A DNA stretch of 64,000 nucleotides from Lutjanus erythropterus (GCA_020091685.1 CM034606.1:19980695-20044694); one strand, 5' to 3'; counted from the first letter of the stretch, positions 35,669 through 48,596 are shown. Translations and numbers: made by a program. The notes: generated by a model from the sequence alone, not told the origin.

Positions 35669-38600
35669 ATATTGTCATTGTCGTGTCTCTCGTAATGAAT
35701 TAATACAACAGCCACAGACAGTGTTATATAAGACTTCTGTACTTATCGCTGACATTTCCCCATTTTCCCCGTCTGCTGACCAAAGCTTTGTTCTTCTTTC
35801 ATTGGGTCCAAATGCCAGACCAAAGCTAAAAAAAAACATCCCATTGACATATGGGATTAAAGGCTGCTCACTCTCAGTGACTTTTTTTGAGGCTTTTGGT
35901 GTTTGAAAATGATCCACGTGTAGCAGCAGCAGTCAGACAGCCGGGCTGGAGACAAAACATGAGAAAACAGCGATTCCCAAAAATCATCATCAGCGCTACT
36001 CACAAACCCACTGAGAACAATCAAAACAGGAGAAGAGAGGAGGAGGGAGGCTCGCTTTCAGTCGATGTTGCAGTTGGCAGCCATATTTCAAAATCATTCT
36101 GTATTGATTGATTCCCCGCTTATGGGCCTTTCAGAGCCTGTTCAGGTCTGACTCATATACTGATGGAAAAAAAAACATTCTCTGGATTAAGACACAATAG
36201 AAAGTAATGTAATTGATCTAATGACCAATAAGTATTGCAGGAAGAATACCAGTCTTGACAGAGGGATAGTCCCAGGCCCCACACTGTGTGCTGTCATCTC
36301 TCCCTACCTGAAGCCTAGGATGCCCTGGACTGAAATATCAAGAGATGTGATGATTATATCACAAATATTTAGTGGATCTCGGGTTATTCACTGTAGGAAA
36401 GCTGTTCTAATCCATACTTTTAGATAAGAAAAAAAAAGATAGCTATGCGTAATGTAAAAGGATTCCTTTGTAATTCTCTACCGGGCTTTTTAGCATGCTT
36501 CAGCTCATTGTTTTGGTTTTTACAGCCTGTACCTTGACTGTTTCTGTTCACTCTCACCGCTCTCTTAAGTGCCAATTCCAGATGCAACAGGCAGTGAATT
36601 CAAGCAAGAAAGTTCTGATTTAGCCACTCAGCACCAAACTACAAATATTTTTCCTTGCTGTTGGACATTTTGGAACTTGTAGTGCTGAAAGAGCCAAAAA
36701 GGAGCTAAAAGGAAAGTAAATATTGCACATACATTTTCAGGTGGCAGAAACTTGACTCCATAAAATGCTGATGTTGCTCTGTATCTGCTGGATATGTTAA
36801 TATGTGCCTAGGTGACTCCTTGCTGACACATTAACCATATAAACCTTTATGTAATATAAATGTAAATGTATTATTTAATTTGTATATGTGACAGAGACAA
36901 TGCACAGCTCCTTTGCTATACCAGAGTTAGCTACAGGTAGAGTTACAAAGGTATGGATTTTTTCTTACAGCTGATATCTTTACAGCAATCTAATGTAGAT
37001 GGATAAATAGCACAAGGAAAAATATGTATTTTTGATTTTGGAGTGAACTGTCCCTTTTACATGCCTTGAAGTTTTTGCTTTTGCTGACCTCCAGTGGCTT
37101 AATTTGAGGCAGTGATGTACAGATGTTCAAGAAGACCCCATGGCACCACTGTTCATGAGTGCTGCTGGCTGAAATCCGAGGACAAACTATATCCACATTA
37201 CTGTGATCAATAGAGGCCAGTAGAGCCTCAGTTTAGTAGCGGTGTGGTCTCTATCTAAATGACACTTTGACGGTCACGATCTGACAAGAATCAGTCTTCC
37301 ATCTGTTCACACAAATGTGTTGGGAACGTGGCCTCTTTCCAGATTCCCTCAGTAAAAATAAACTACTCAGCAGCCACAGATCAAAGTGTCTGTTCAAGGA
37401 TGATGCATTAAAAATCGGCCTTCCAGGTAGAGCAGTGAAATGACTGAGGACGCCTCTATTTGTTCGGTCTGCTGTGCCAGCACTGGTGGCAGCGACTGTG
37501 GACAGATGGCACAGAGACTGTTTCCATCAGTCATGAGAGTGTCCCCTCAGTTGGCAACGAGGTGACTTTTGACTTGTTATATCACACAGTATGTCGTTCT
37601 CTGAGATGATTCCAGCTCAGACAGGGACTCGGTCCAAAACATTACAGAAGGCAGAGGAGGCAGAGTCACATACTGTATCTCAACCTAACAGGACAGTCTG
37701 AGCTGGGGTTTGACTTCGAGCCTTGGACCTTCTTAGAGCGCGACATGGCCGGGAGGTGACCTCCACCACTGACAATCACCACTTTGTCATATTGGCCGTT
37801 ATGCTGTTAGGACTGCCAGTTTCTGACTCACCTCTCCAGTGGTAGATGGACTGAAACTGCAATGCAATTTCAAGTGGTCAGAGGCTGGAGGGAGTGTTGG
37901 CCCAACTGACAGAGCATGGCAGGATGAGGGAGCTCCGAAGCAAGGATTAACTTCAGTGGTTAGCGGGGGGATGACACGGTCGCCTCTTTACGCTCTGGTC
38001 ATTTCATGGCCTCTTGAGATGTGTGTGTGGAGCCCTGATTGTGGAGGAGGTGGCATTACATCTCAGCAGCCCTGATAATGGCGTGTGTGACGAAAATAAC
38101 TATCATCATTACAACTGTCACCGTGTTCAGCGGCAGCCACGTTCATTCTGGGCCTGGAGTGCTTCGATCATATCAAGTCTCTTGAGAGGAAACTTGAAAT
38201 GAAAGGAGGCCTCCGAATGGCGCAGTGTTGTTTCTTTAATGACCTCACCGCATCTGAAAAATAGCTTGCAATAAAAAAGATATAAAAACTTATCTTGATA
38301 GTTTTGAAAGCAGCTATTTTTGTTGTCCTTCAAATCTGTGCTGGCAGGGAATGAGCCAAAACACAAAACAGCACAGAGAATATTAAGCTGCTGCATATCA
38401 AAAGTGGATTACGCAACAGTTTGTTCTGGCTAAGTAATTTGATTGGACAAGAGGAATCCTGAGTGCTGATATAGAGTACAACAGCACTGGGACTTTTGAC
38501 CACATGTATCACTTCACTTTATAGTGGTCCTTATAACCATTAAAGAAAAGCTACAATGAACAGCTGATGGAGACAGGACAAAAAGGTAATGATTCAGGGC

Positions 38601-40654
38601 TAATTACTGTGGGATCACTGTCACATACTTTAATCTGACAACATCCATGGAGTAGGATACAAGCAGTTTGAACCACTTTTGACTTACCAATCAGGGAAAA
38701 TACCTGTACATATGTGCATTCATGTTACCATGGTTAACAACTGATTTGCATAAATATATATGCTATATATATGATATATCAGCTAATTCCTTAGCAGTCC
38801 AGCCCACAACTTATATGTTTTGGTTCACTCTCATGGTTGCAGCAGGCCGCTGCTACTACTGTACACTACCTGGCTCAGCACCAAACAAAAGAGAGCCACA
38901 GTTAACAACTTTCTGGAGATCATATTGGAGCAGTTAGCAGTTAATGAGTCATATATTCCCCTCAGGAGTTGGTGGAGACCAAAACAAGAGTTAATAGACA
39001 GTGACTATTGGACTTAGCGTTCTGCGGGTAGCCCGAAACACTCTACAGGTGGATGATAATGTGTCTCTGTAGCTGCTGCATGTGTAACTAAGCAACTGTT
39101 TGTTAACAAGCCCACCATATCAACTTAAAGGTGACTGTATGTCAATGTTGTGTTTACGACTTGTTTCTTCTGTGCACAAGTGGGCAAAGTAATCACTTAA
39201 TGCAGGTCTTGTTCAGGCGACATCACTTGTTAGATATCAGTCAGAGAATCATATGCATTCTCATTCACATGCTCTGCAAAAACACTCCACAGCACTAGAG
39301 AAATGATTGAAAACACAGGGAGACGTGGGGGGAATTTTATTGTCAAACTGCTCCTAATACACTTCGAATGGGTTAAATGCAGAGACTGAATCTCACTGTG
39401 CATCGTAGTCTGTATAACTGACCCTCCGTTAAACCCCATCCTCCTTAGTTACTGTTGCTACGCCTGTCAGGCTCTCTATTCTTGCACTGTACATATGCAG
39501 TTTACAGTGATAACGTTGGCAGATTTAACATCAATATTGGAAGTAATTTTTGAAACACTAAATCTTTGATTCTCTAGAGACATAAAAAAAAGAGCTTCTC
39601 GTTTCTAGCTGACTGTGGACTTTGTCGGATAAAATGCCGACTTTCACAAACAGATTTCATAAGTGTAGCTCGCTAAGGTAAGCTAATGCTAATGCTAATG
39701 CTTGAACTCTCTGAGTCAGCAGAGAAGTTCGTCTCCGGCTGACTTTTTGCATAGGACACATTTTAAAAGGAGAATCCTGTGAAAGGGTCTGCAATATGTT
39801 AAGTTACTGTGCAGCTGCATAACTTATATGATATGATGTCTAACATAAATTTGGCTGGAGGTGATGTTCCTGCATGTAGTAAGCTTGTTGTTAACTTTTG
39901 CAGCTTACATTAGGGCAGATGAAGACAATGTTTAATCCATTCTCCATTGTTTGCTCTGTGTTGAGAGGTTTTGAAAGACTATGAAAAAGACACCAACATC
40001 CAAACTCATGAGACAGTGTATCACTTTTCTTATGTACCCCACTTCAACATATAGGGGAAAGCAAAGTTGACAGGCCTGCTGTGGCTAGTTACGTTTGCTA
40101 GTTACAGTGCACAATTGCTGTTTGGAGGAGGAGCTTAGCGAAGACTCACTTGTGTATTTGACAAAGTTGGCCTTTACCATTAACTTATAACTTATTAATC
40201 TTTACAAGACATCAAACAATCAATGGACTTTATGTATGTAAATGCTTGACAGTGTTTCTATCCATTAAGTGTCACCAGTACAAGCACAGGAGGTGATGAG
40301 GACTACAGTCCAGAACATGATTGTATACAACATGGCAGTTTTATTACCCAAATCCCTCTTTCTCATGCCACCCACTTCCCGAGCCATCCATTAATAGACA
40401 AGACTCCATTTGCACTCCAGCAACATTATCTTCACAGGCTAAGTATGGTATTACAGTGAAAGACCACAGGACTGCTGAGAATAGAATAGAATTTGCTTTT
40501 GTGAACCCATGAATCAGAGCGCTGTTTTTCTTGGCTTCATGGCCTTGAGGGAGGGTCAGTTGCCCTGTCGCAGCAGACAGTGCATTGTGATACCACAGTG
40601 TAACTGTAAAAATAAAGCTATTATGTGTTTTCACATATTGAGGCAGAGTGAGTC

Positions 40655-40915
40655 AGTGGCGGACTGAGGGGCAAGGGTGAAAAAAATGACTTGGCCAGCA
40701 ATTGCATGCAGTATATGGCATTGCATTGCATTTTATCCACCGGAGAGCACTCTAGAGGGCACTTCATCATATTTTGCCCACTGCTGCAGCACAGCACTGT
40801 ACAGAGCATTTTATCACATTTTATCCACTGGAAGGGCACTCTATAGGGAGTTTTGTCCAATGGAAGGGCACCCTAGAGGGCACTTTTGCAGCATTTTTTC
40901 GAATCACCAGCGTAG
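40655..40915. repeat. Minisatellite-like array with GGGCACTCTAGAGGGCAC units
   Basis: Four imperfect units of about 35-55 bases (ATTTTATCCACCGGAGAGCACTCTAGAGGGCACTT and variants) run from about 40,725 to 40,890, inside a larger dispersed repeat that begins near GTGGCGGACTGAGGGGCAAGGG. It explains the 126-residue open frame here. Confidence 0.6.
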
Positions 40916-42117
40916 GAGAGGGATCGATGGACAGTGGAGCACAGAAAGTGGCCAGATTGGAAAACAGGATGCTGCAGGGTGGGCAACACCACAGCAGAGG
41001 CTGCGTTTTTACATGCTAACACATTATTCGTCTTGTAAAATCATTCACAGATTTTGATCTGAATAATACCCAACTACTATAACTACCTGAGTCAAGACAC
41101 AAAGCATTTTGCCACCCCAAACTCTCAGTTCAGATGTGTAGTGACAGTAATTAAGAGCACAGTCTGTTTTCTGTCCAGAGTACAGTCTGCACACCTGCAT
41201 AATTAAAATATTTTCAGCCACATTATGCTGAGAACTATCTTGAGAGCATCACTCTGGCCTATTTAATGAAGTCAGCTAGAAGATGTTTAGAGCACAGACT
41301 CGCCCCTCCCTCTTCCACATTCGAATGTGTGCAGTAGTAGTGTGTAGGAGTTAGGCTTGGCTGGCCAGCACAGCCTCTCCAGGGTGCCAATGAATTCTCC
41401 AGCTGGCCGAGGAGGCAGCTCCAGATAAATATATGCCCCTTTTCATCCAAGGGACTGCGAGGACCCTCGTGCTCTTTTAGCAGGCAACTGCAGGAAACGC
41501 CAGAGGTGACTCAAACCCCCTAGCAACAATTTATCAGCAGCTGAGGTCGTGATCTAATTAGTTTTATTTGGATCTCTCGGATCTCTAGAGGCTGTCATGA
41601 AGAGATTACACAATAATCACCACCGGATCAGTCCTCTGATAATTTGCGAGATGAAAATTTTTAGACACGTATTTGTTAGACTTCCAAGAGTGCTTCACAA
41701 TTACACTCCTAGAGTGAAACTCAGGGAAAAGTCAGTAGCTAACTTTAAATGTTGGTTCTCTTAAAGGCCCAGGAAACCGATTTTCTTACTCAGCTTCTTA
41801 ATGTGAGTGATGTGAGCTCTAACTTTTTGACAAATTTCAAACAGTTTGGGTTATTTCACACAAGAGTTTTGTACAGTACTCTTTCAGTGGAGAAAAGATT
41901 ATGCCTTAGAAGATTTTTGGCACAACTTCACCTACTTCCAAGGTGGATAGAGAAGGAAAAAAAGTCTAAAAAAGGTCAAAACTAAAGTCTAAACTAAAAC
42001 ATTAGACCAGCACGTTTTGGCTTATTGAGTCATCATCACACACATTACAAACCACATTTAAATAGGGTACAATTAGCTTATATGTGTGTGGATGTATATG
42101 ATTGGTTGTTTATATAC

Positions 42118-42965
42118 TGTATACACCCAGCAAAAATATAAATGCAATAATTTTTGCTCCTATTTTTCATGAGTTGAAGTAAAAAAAAAATAATCAAAGT
42201 TTCTTCTATTAACATAAATAGAACAACTATATTGTTAGACCATAGTATTGTTAGCCATAGTTCACTACCTAATTTAAGGCTTTTTTAAAACACACCTGTA
42301 CAATGACCAGGAGCTTGAATCGGCATCTTTTATATGCCACACCGGTCACGTGGATGTATTATGTTGGCAAAGGAGAAGTGCTCACTAACACAGATTATAA
42401 CAATAAAATTTCTGAACAAAGTGCAAGAGAAATACACCTTTTGTGTGCCCAGAGGAAGTCTTAGTTAAAAAAGCAGTGACCATGAAATGGCTGAGTAAAG
42501 TCTCCTACAATCCCTGAGTAGACAGATAATTATTTTTTTAATCATTCATAAAGTTAAAAGTTTAATAAACATTAATGCAAATCTCCCAGTTTACCCATCA
42601 TGGCTAATTTTCAACTGCAGTTCAGGAAATTTATACTATCGCTTTCTTTCTGAGACATGCCACCAAAAAAGAGAAAAATGCTGGGAAAAAATGAAAGTCT
42701 GTTGCATTTTGTTGTTTTGTTTGGAGGATTTTAATTTCTTCTTAGCTTGTACCTCTAAGGTCATGTCATAAAGGACCCACAGATCTTTATACTCCAAAGA
42801 AACCACAATCAAATGTTTATTTCACATCATGTTGGGCTTCTAACTTTACCTATGATGACCCTGTTTTGTTTTTGTCATAAAAATAATTAATAATAAAAAA
42901 CTTACCTCATGAATAATGGGAGCAAAAACATATGTGTTGCATTTATATATATATCTTTATAGCTT
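42118..42965. mobile_element. Mariner-like non-autonomous element with internal insertion
   Basis: The left end AGCAAAAATATAAATGCAATAATTTTTGCTCC...TTTTTCATGAG pairs with the right end CTCATGAATAATGGGAGCAAAAACATATG...GCATTTATAT. The body GACCAGGAGCTTGAATCGGCATC to GAAATACACCTTTTGTGTGCCC fits a short fish mariner MITE. From about 42,465 to 42,895 the sequence is extra, so an insertion is inferred. Confidence 0.65.
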
Positions 42966-43372
42966 TTAAAACTTTTTTTTTAATGTGTAGGATGTGTGTT
43001 TACTCAAAAACTTCACGCTCAGCCAAGTATAAACATCCAAGTGGTAAAGAAAAGACTTAAGTTTGGAACATGAGTAAGACATGCCAGAAAGGGTTAAGAA
43101 TTAACTGTCAGACATACTTACAGGAGGAGTGTACAAGTATGCACTGGAGGCAAAAAAAACAAAACTTTTTAGAAGGGGCCACCCCTCATTATACTGGTCT
43201 CATTTATGCGACTCAATGTGTCCATCTGCTGGCTGTTAGTGGCTCTGCCATGACGTCATCTTTTGGCACAATGAGTCGACAGAATGAGTGTAATCTGCTG
43301 TGAGGAAAAACAGATTGTGATGAACTCAAAGAAAGAGACTGACAGTAAATCAAATACATTATAGTAAAATGT

Positions 43373-43378
43373 TTTATT
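43373..43378 (-). other. Candidate polyadenylation signal of sgms1
   Basis: A canonical AATAAA on the minus strand is followed by TA-rich and then T/C-rich sequence, a plausible cleavage and downstream element. It was chosen by position and motif only, with 44,163-44,168 as the competing site. Confidence 0.4.
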
Positions 43379-44220
43379 CAAAAGCATCCCAAGTAGAATC
43401 CTTTATCATATCTTACAAACATCTGGTATACGCACAAAAATGGACAAAGTGGGTGGGAAGTTTACAGAGAGGGACATACAGTATAACCAATTTTCTCGAG
43501 AGACAAAAAGAAAACTTTGATTGGCAAACTAGAAGACAAACATTAACTCCAACCTTCATCCTCATCAAAGCTCTCGAGCATTATTGGAGAGCCACATTTG
43601 GACCATTTCTTCGGACGTTCTCTAAAATACGAACCTGCTGTGCTCTTAAAACCTGACAATCTGTTCTTTGTAGAAGTGAAATGATTGGATAATGCTACAG
43701 GAAGGAGCCTGTGCTGTAATTTATCTCAAACATTAAGACTCTTGTTGGCATTGAAAGGTATCATGAGCTCACACTGAAAATGTTATTTTCTCACCTCCTC
43801 CTTTTGACAAAGAATTAATCACATCGATATTATTTTGAAGTTGTATAATTAGTGCAGTATTCTTCATCAAAACTAATCAGTTTCATTTGAAAGTAAAGTT
43901 TAATACAATAAATTAAATCATTCCCTATAGATGAACATTTCCAATACTTCTTCTTTATAGTTCAGTCATAGTTAGACAAAGAAAAGCAAAATCCAAACAA
44001 AAAAGTTGACATGTTTATAATTAGGATCATCAATAATAGGGACACATTTTCACATTCATGGAAATAACCGTTATCCTGTTTGCACACATATGGCCAGATA
44101 TATGACGAGCTCCGTGCACCATGCTGTAGCTTGTCCCCCACACAGAAGTACCATGTTGAGCATTTATTACTTCTAGAAAAAAGACTGTTGTGGTGTTGCA
44201 CTTGAGGAGGCAATGTAGAA

Positions 44221-44528
44221 TAGAGGTGCAACAATTTATCAATTGGTCGTCCACAATTAAATGAACTGGCAACTATTTTGATAATTGATTAATTGGTTTG
44301 ATTTGGGTAAATTCTATGATTCCTGATTCCTACACGTGAATATTTTCTGGTTTCTATACTCCTTTATGAAATCTTTGGGTTGTGGACAAAACAAGAGGAC
44401 GTCATCTTGGGTTTTAAAAACACTGATCATAATTTTTCAACCGTTTTCTGACAGTTTATGGACCAAACAACTAATCAATTAATCAAGAAATTAATAGACA
44501 ATGAAAATAATCATGAGTTGCAGCCCTA
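44221..44528 (+). mobile_element. hAT-type MITE with perfect 8-bp target duplication
   Basis: This 308-bp non-coding element starts TAGAGGTGCAAC and ends GTTGCAGCCCTA, near-perfect terminal inverted repeats. It is flanked on both sides by ATGTAGAA (44,213-44,220 and 44,529-44,536). Eight-base target duplications are the hallmark of hAT transposons. The internal sequence (TTTTCTGGTTTCT, GTGGACAAAACAAGA, GACGTCATCTTGGG) recurs in about ten diverged copies in this window. It lies in the probable sgms1 3' UTR. Confidence 0.9.
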
Positions 44529-45781
44529 ATGTAGAAGATATACTGTCTTCAAACTGTAAGGTAGCAGCTTAATTTAGCACAATACATACAGATTCATCAC
44601 AGACATGCTCAGAAACTTTGCCTGAAGTTTCTGTTTTCACAACTTTGCTGTCACATCGAACATTTTCTTCTGGATCTCACCCCCAAAAAGCAAAGACAGA
44701 ATTTTGTATAGTTCTGATTTCAAAATGGGACTGGATGTGGGGAACAAGAGAGGGGCTCATTATCTCCTGAGCAAATAGATGCAGTGATGATGCAAAAGAG
44801 TGCGAGGTCCAGAATGACTTAACTCTGCACCTTGGACACATTTCTTATGCCAATCAGGCAGTGATGTTTAGCAGATACTGTTGGAAAGTAAAAGTAACAG
44901 ATGTGGGGCTGCCCACGGGCGACTGAGCATCAATAATCATGGCTGGTGTTGGTTAAAGACTGATTGGTAAAAATGAAATGTTACGGACATAAAAAATACA
45001 ATTAACAGTCATTTTTTCTGCTAGAACAGCAATAACCAACTAAACACAAACTGACATCGTAAAGCATCAATAAATTAACGGGACATTTCACTCACTGCAC
45101 TTTGTTTTGAGAAAACCAATTTTCTGGTAAGGCTGGCGTAGTTTTTACATTCACGGGAACGAGACTGTTAACTAAGTACCCCCTCACACTGCAGTGTGGT
45201 CACACCTGCAGCAGAGAGACACAAGACACGTAGTACTTGAACTGTTTTACAATCAAGCTAAGAAAGGCACTGGATTAATGTTATACCACATTAGATTCTT
45301 ATGCTCTCAGTTATCCATCTTGAAAAAGGTAAAAATCTAAAAATCTCTTCTTGGACATCGTTTAGTTCTTGAAAAATAAAGTTTGACATACTTAAAAAAA
45401 TTATTTTTTGCACCTTTGACTCATTTTAGCAAGGACAAGTTTACAAAAACTAATTTGCTATAAAAAAAAAAGAAAAGAAAAAATGCTTATGGCATTTTGG
45501 TTATCAAATACATAGTTGATTGACACCATTTGCACTAAAAACCTTGTAAGAACATGAAGACATTAACTAGGGTTTTGTGCAGAGAGGGGAAAAAATTAAT
45601 TGAGTCCTTATGGCCAACAAACAGTTTAAGTTTTAGAAGTCTGTCAAAATGCTTCATGGATCTGCTACTAAAGCAGAGAGACTCGGTTATGTGGCCCACG
45701 AAGAGGAAAAGACACAAAACAAATATAAATTAGTGCTCTGTGTTGACAAGAAGAGAAAGAGGATGAGAGAAAACAAAAATA

Positions 45782-45806
45782 ATATATATATATATACGTA
45801 TATATA
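45782..45806. repeat. TA-rich microsatellite
   Basis: TA units with a CG interruption, within the probable sgms1 3' UTR, 175 bases from the stop codon. Confidence 0.9.
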
Positions 45807-45978
45807 CACACTGAGAAAAAAAATACTAGGTGGGTCACAGTGCTACCCATTTGGACAGGGATGTGTCTGTTACTAGAGGTGAAAGGACAGCGCGCTACAT
45901 TTAACAGTGCCATCTTCCATGGGTAAAAACAGCACTTATGGAAGTCATAGTCCTCGCCTGCTGTGACGATGATGAGGG

Positions 45979-46155
45979 TCACTGGGTGTCCAGTTTGCTG
46001 TACTTCACGCCACGGCTCCACTGCAACGATCGCAATGACAGCGGCAGCTGATAGTTCCGAGGGACTGTGCCGTTGACGTTCTCTTCAAAGTATTGGAACA
46101 GTCTGTACCACCACACCCGTGAGAACGGGTTACTCTGTGATGTCTCCTTCAGCGA
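45979..46155 (-). CDS. sgms1: Sphingomyelin synthase 1, last coding exon
   Basis: The last exon follows acceptor TTGTTTCAG and encodes residues 353-410, from SLKETSQSNPFSRVWWYR to VKYSKLDTQ and a stop at 45,979-45,981. This is the cytosolic C-terminal tail, known in mammals to help place the enzyme in the Golgi. The RVWWYR..FQYFE..V.G.VPR.Y core is conserved and the extreme C-terminus is divergent, as is usual for the family. Summed coding length over the five exons is 1,233 bases (410 residues plus stop), close to the mammalian length of about 413 from the same start. Confidence 0.95.
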   Translation of the reverse strand, partial: SLKETSQSNPFSRVWWYRLFQYFEENVNGTVPRNYQLPLSLRSLQWSRGVKYSKLDTQ

Positions 46156-46464
46156 CTGAAACAACACACACAAATACTGTTAGGGGGGTCGTTCCATACA
46201 ATATTTAATGCACATTTCTTTACATATTTATTCATTTTAAACAATTTGCTTCAAATTACTCAGGGACTACTGTCTAACTACAATTTAGTTCCTAAAGTCT
46301 TTCCCACAAACTCCTTTGCATACACATAAAAATAGGGACAGGAGCAATCAAGTGTAAATCAGATGCAATCCTGTACTTGAGCGACAACTGATAGCAAAAA
46401 TAACCAAACAGAAATATGTGACTTAAATACCTGAAAACTCAAGATAATGTTGTAAAGCCATAGA

Positions 46465-46690
46465 TATTAAAGGAATACAGGACATTTTGGGAAATGTGCT
46501 TATTTTCTCAATTGCCAAGAATTAGATGAGGAGATTCATTTTTATTTTAATGTTATATCCTTGGTCTGTCAGCCAGTTAGCTTATGCTAGCACAAAGACT
46601 GGAGACGGGGGCCAACAGGTCGCCTGGCTCTGTCCAAAAATTTGCTGAACAGTTCCTTTAAAGCTCACTCATTAACATCATATTTCAATA
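46465..46690. repeat. Dispersed fish repeat in the last sgms1 intron
   Basis: TAAAGGAATACAGGACATTTTGGGAAATG, CAGCCAGTTAGCTTATGCTAGCAC, AAAGACTGGAGACGGGGG and CCTGGCTCTGTCC are landmarks of a common teleost interspersed repeat. It is non-coding. Confidence 0.7.
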
Positions 46691-47029
46691 CATACAAAAG
46701 TCAAACTGTAAAACCAACAAGGATGATGCATGCCTGACTATTTCCAGTCTCTAACCTAAGCTAAACTACACTAATTTTTGGCAGTAACTTCATATTACAG
46801 GCTTTCAGCAGGTTTCTGTAAGTTAATACAGCACAATTTACATTAGTGTTTATTGGTTCAATGTTGGTTTCATTTTCTAATTTTTACATCATGAACAACA
46901 CGTTTTTTAACCAAAAACACATTTAGAAGCAAGACTGAAGTTAAATCCAACTTTAAAAAAAAGCAATATTAAATTCTTAATTCAATTCTACAAGTCAAAG
47001 TTTAGTAACATAAGTTGTGCAGCACTCAC

Positions 47030-47196
47030 CTGCTGGTTGGCCATAGTGTGGTACCACCAAAAGAGGCGTGTAGTGATGAAGTAAGCAACCACCACGTCCA
47101 CAGTGTAGTGGTCATGTGCCAGAAGGATGCAGAAGATCCCCACAGCACTCAATGTCCAGCAAATCCAGTGGTACCACCAGAACCGCTTGGGAGAAT
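47030..47196 (-). CDS. sgms1: Sphingomyelin synthase 1, fourth coding exon (catalytic His and Asp)
   Basis: This 167-base exon, with acceptor GACTGGCAG and donor CAGCAG/GTGAGT, encodes residues 297-352. WWYHWICWTLSAVGIFCILLA is the fifth membrane segment. AHDHYTVDVVVAY is the fourth SMS motif, in which His326 and Asp330 correspond to the catalytic His328 and Asp332 of human SMS1. ITTRLFWWYHTMANQQ completes membrane segment six and its cytosolic end. All three members of the catalytic triad are therefore present, so the enzyme should be active. Confidence 0.96.
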
Positions 47197-48254
47197 CTGC
47201 CAGTCAAACAGAGCAGCAGTTAATACACCAGAGACACTGATCAAAACACAACAGTATCAACTTCAAAGAAAAGGATACAATTTTTGGCCTCAACAGTTCA
47301 GAACAGGCACTGTGGCTCCTCAGAGGAAATATCAACCAAATTGTTCTCCTTTTCACCACTAGATGTCACTGCAAAATCAATCAAGGTTGGCACCAGAAAC
47401 CTTGTGGAAAAACATTGCAGTGCTATGTGTAGTAGCAGTGGAAAAGAACTGTTGACTCAAAGCTTTTGTGAAAAATGTAATAACACCTTCTACCACTTGA
47501 CCAAGCAGTTAAAATGCAACAACTTCTGACCCTTGAGCTTGAGTGATAAACAAAGTCCGAGGGTAAACCCTATCCATGAGATAACAGAAATAAGGAACAG
47601 AGAAGGCAGTTACGTAATGCCTTAGCACATTGAAACAAACATGCTAACATGCCTGTGAGTGGACAGTGCAACATTTCCTCCCCGTTTCCTTTGTGTCTAC
47701 ATTTCCTGACACTATTTAGAGAAGCAAAAGCCACACAAGGTGTAGCCACAATTAATTGGGGAGATAGAGATGGTACTGGAAGTCGTGTGTGAACCTAAAA
47801 CACCAAGAGAATATGTTGTAATAAGACATCTTAATGCCAATTTAAGAATCAAAATGAATAAATTTGGAGATTTGTACAACTATAATACAATCACTCTGTG
47901 GAAGAAAACAAATAAAGATTTAACTGAGCACTCCTCTGCCTTTAAAAAGAAATGGTTTAACAGCCTAGTCACCATTTCCGATTACTATTACTCTTTTGAT
48001 ATGTGAACTGACCTTCTGAGGGAAGTTCACACTGCATTATGAGAGATGTGGGTGTCCAAGACTTCACTAAAGTAAAATGAGCTTCATGTTTTTACTCACT
48101 TGTTTATCTTTATACTTATTTTAGTGTTTTAGTTTTTATCCTGCCTCTAGTGTTTCTTTAGGTATGATGATGTTTCTTCAGTTCCGAGTTTTAATAAGTG
48201 CTGTTCTTATTTTAGTGCTTTATCAGTTACAAAGTCATTGGGTATGTGTAGCTG

Positions 48255-48350
48255 AGTGGGGGTTTATTGTTCTGTTGTGTGAAGCACTTTGTGTTACATT
48301 TTGTTTGTATGAAAAGTGCTATGTAAATAGTCTGATAGATTGATTTATGT
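48255..48350 (+). repeat. LINE/SINE 3'-tail-like fragment
   Basis: The sequence GAAGCACTTTGTGTTACATTTTG...GAAAAGTGCTATGTAAATAG...GATTGATTTA resembles the conserved 3' tail of fish non-LTR elements. It lies 39 bases downstream of the third sgms1 coding exon, in its intron. Confidence 0.5.
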
Positions 48351-48388
48351 TTTTACTTAAACTCTAGAATAGACGCAGTGAAACTTAC

Positions 48389-48542
48389 ACTCTTTGATGA
48401 AGAGGTATGTTAGTGTTAACATGACGGTGTGGCCGCTATACAGATAATCTCCACACATGGTGTGGGACCCTGTGATTGACAGGCCCCCACCAGCAATCAT
48501 CTTCATTACTCTCCTCATCTGGGCCTCCCAGTTCCCTAGAAG
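48389..48542 (-). CDS. sgms1: Sphingomyelin synthase 1, third coding exon (first catalytic His)
   Basis: This 154-base exon, with acceptor CTTTCAG and donor GAGT/GTAAGT, encodes residues 246-296 plus one base of codon 297. It carries SITGSHTMCGDYLYSGHT, the third conserved SMS/lipid-phosphatase-like motif. His283 in SGHT aligns with catalytic His285 of human SMS1 (the offset of two is constant here). TVMLTLTYLFIKE begins the fourth membrane segment. The alternative donor two bases earlier would break the frame with the next exon, which fixes the boundary. Confidence 0.96.
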
Positions 48543-48596
48543 CTGAAAGAAAAACAGTCATTCATTACATAATCTATAGATTATTATTTAACTATG

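Larger units (their letters stand above)
14416..43354. other. Intergenic region between prkg1 and sgms1
   Basis: About 29 kb with no gene I can support. Besides the repeats listed separately, the stretches 17,516-18,711, 19,430-20,300, 20,350-21,186, 23,086-28,499, 31,743-34,835, 35,669-40,654, 40,916-42,117 and 42,966-43,354 contain only short, undistinguished open frames. Distal enhancers of prkg1 could lie here, but sequence alone does not show them. Confidence 0.6.
43355..45978 (-). other. sgms1: Probable sgms1 3' untranslated region
   Basis: The 2.6 kb after the sgms1 stop contains no other gene. It ends, by inference, after the AATAAA at 43,373-43,378. Another AATAAA (minus strand) at 44,163-44,168 would give a shorter 1.8-kb tail. 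A TA microsatellite (45,782-45,806) and a hAT MITE (44,221-44,528) lie inside. The true end needs transcript data. Confidence 0.45.

Noticed and set aside
40677-41057. 126-residue plus-strand frame
   Set aside because: It is produced by a minisatellite-like array whose unit length happens to keep a frame open.
45649-45876. 75-residue lysine-rich plus-strand frame
   Set aside because: It crosses a microsatellite and is antisense to the probable sgms1 3' UTR, without any domain.
45668-46021. 117-residue minus-strand frame overlapping the sgms1 last exon
   Set aside because: It is out of frame with the conserved C-terminal tail and passes through a TA microsatellite.
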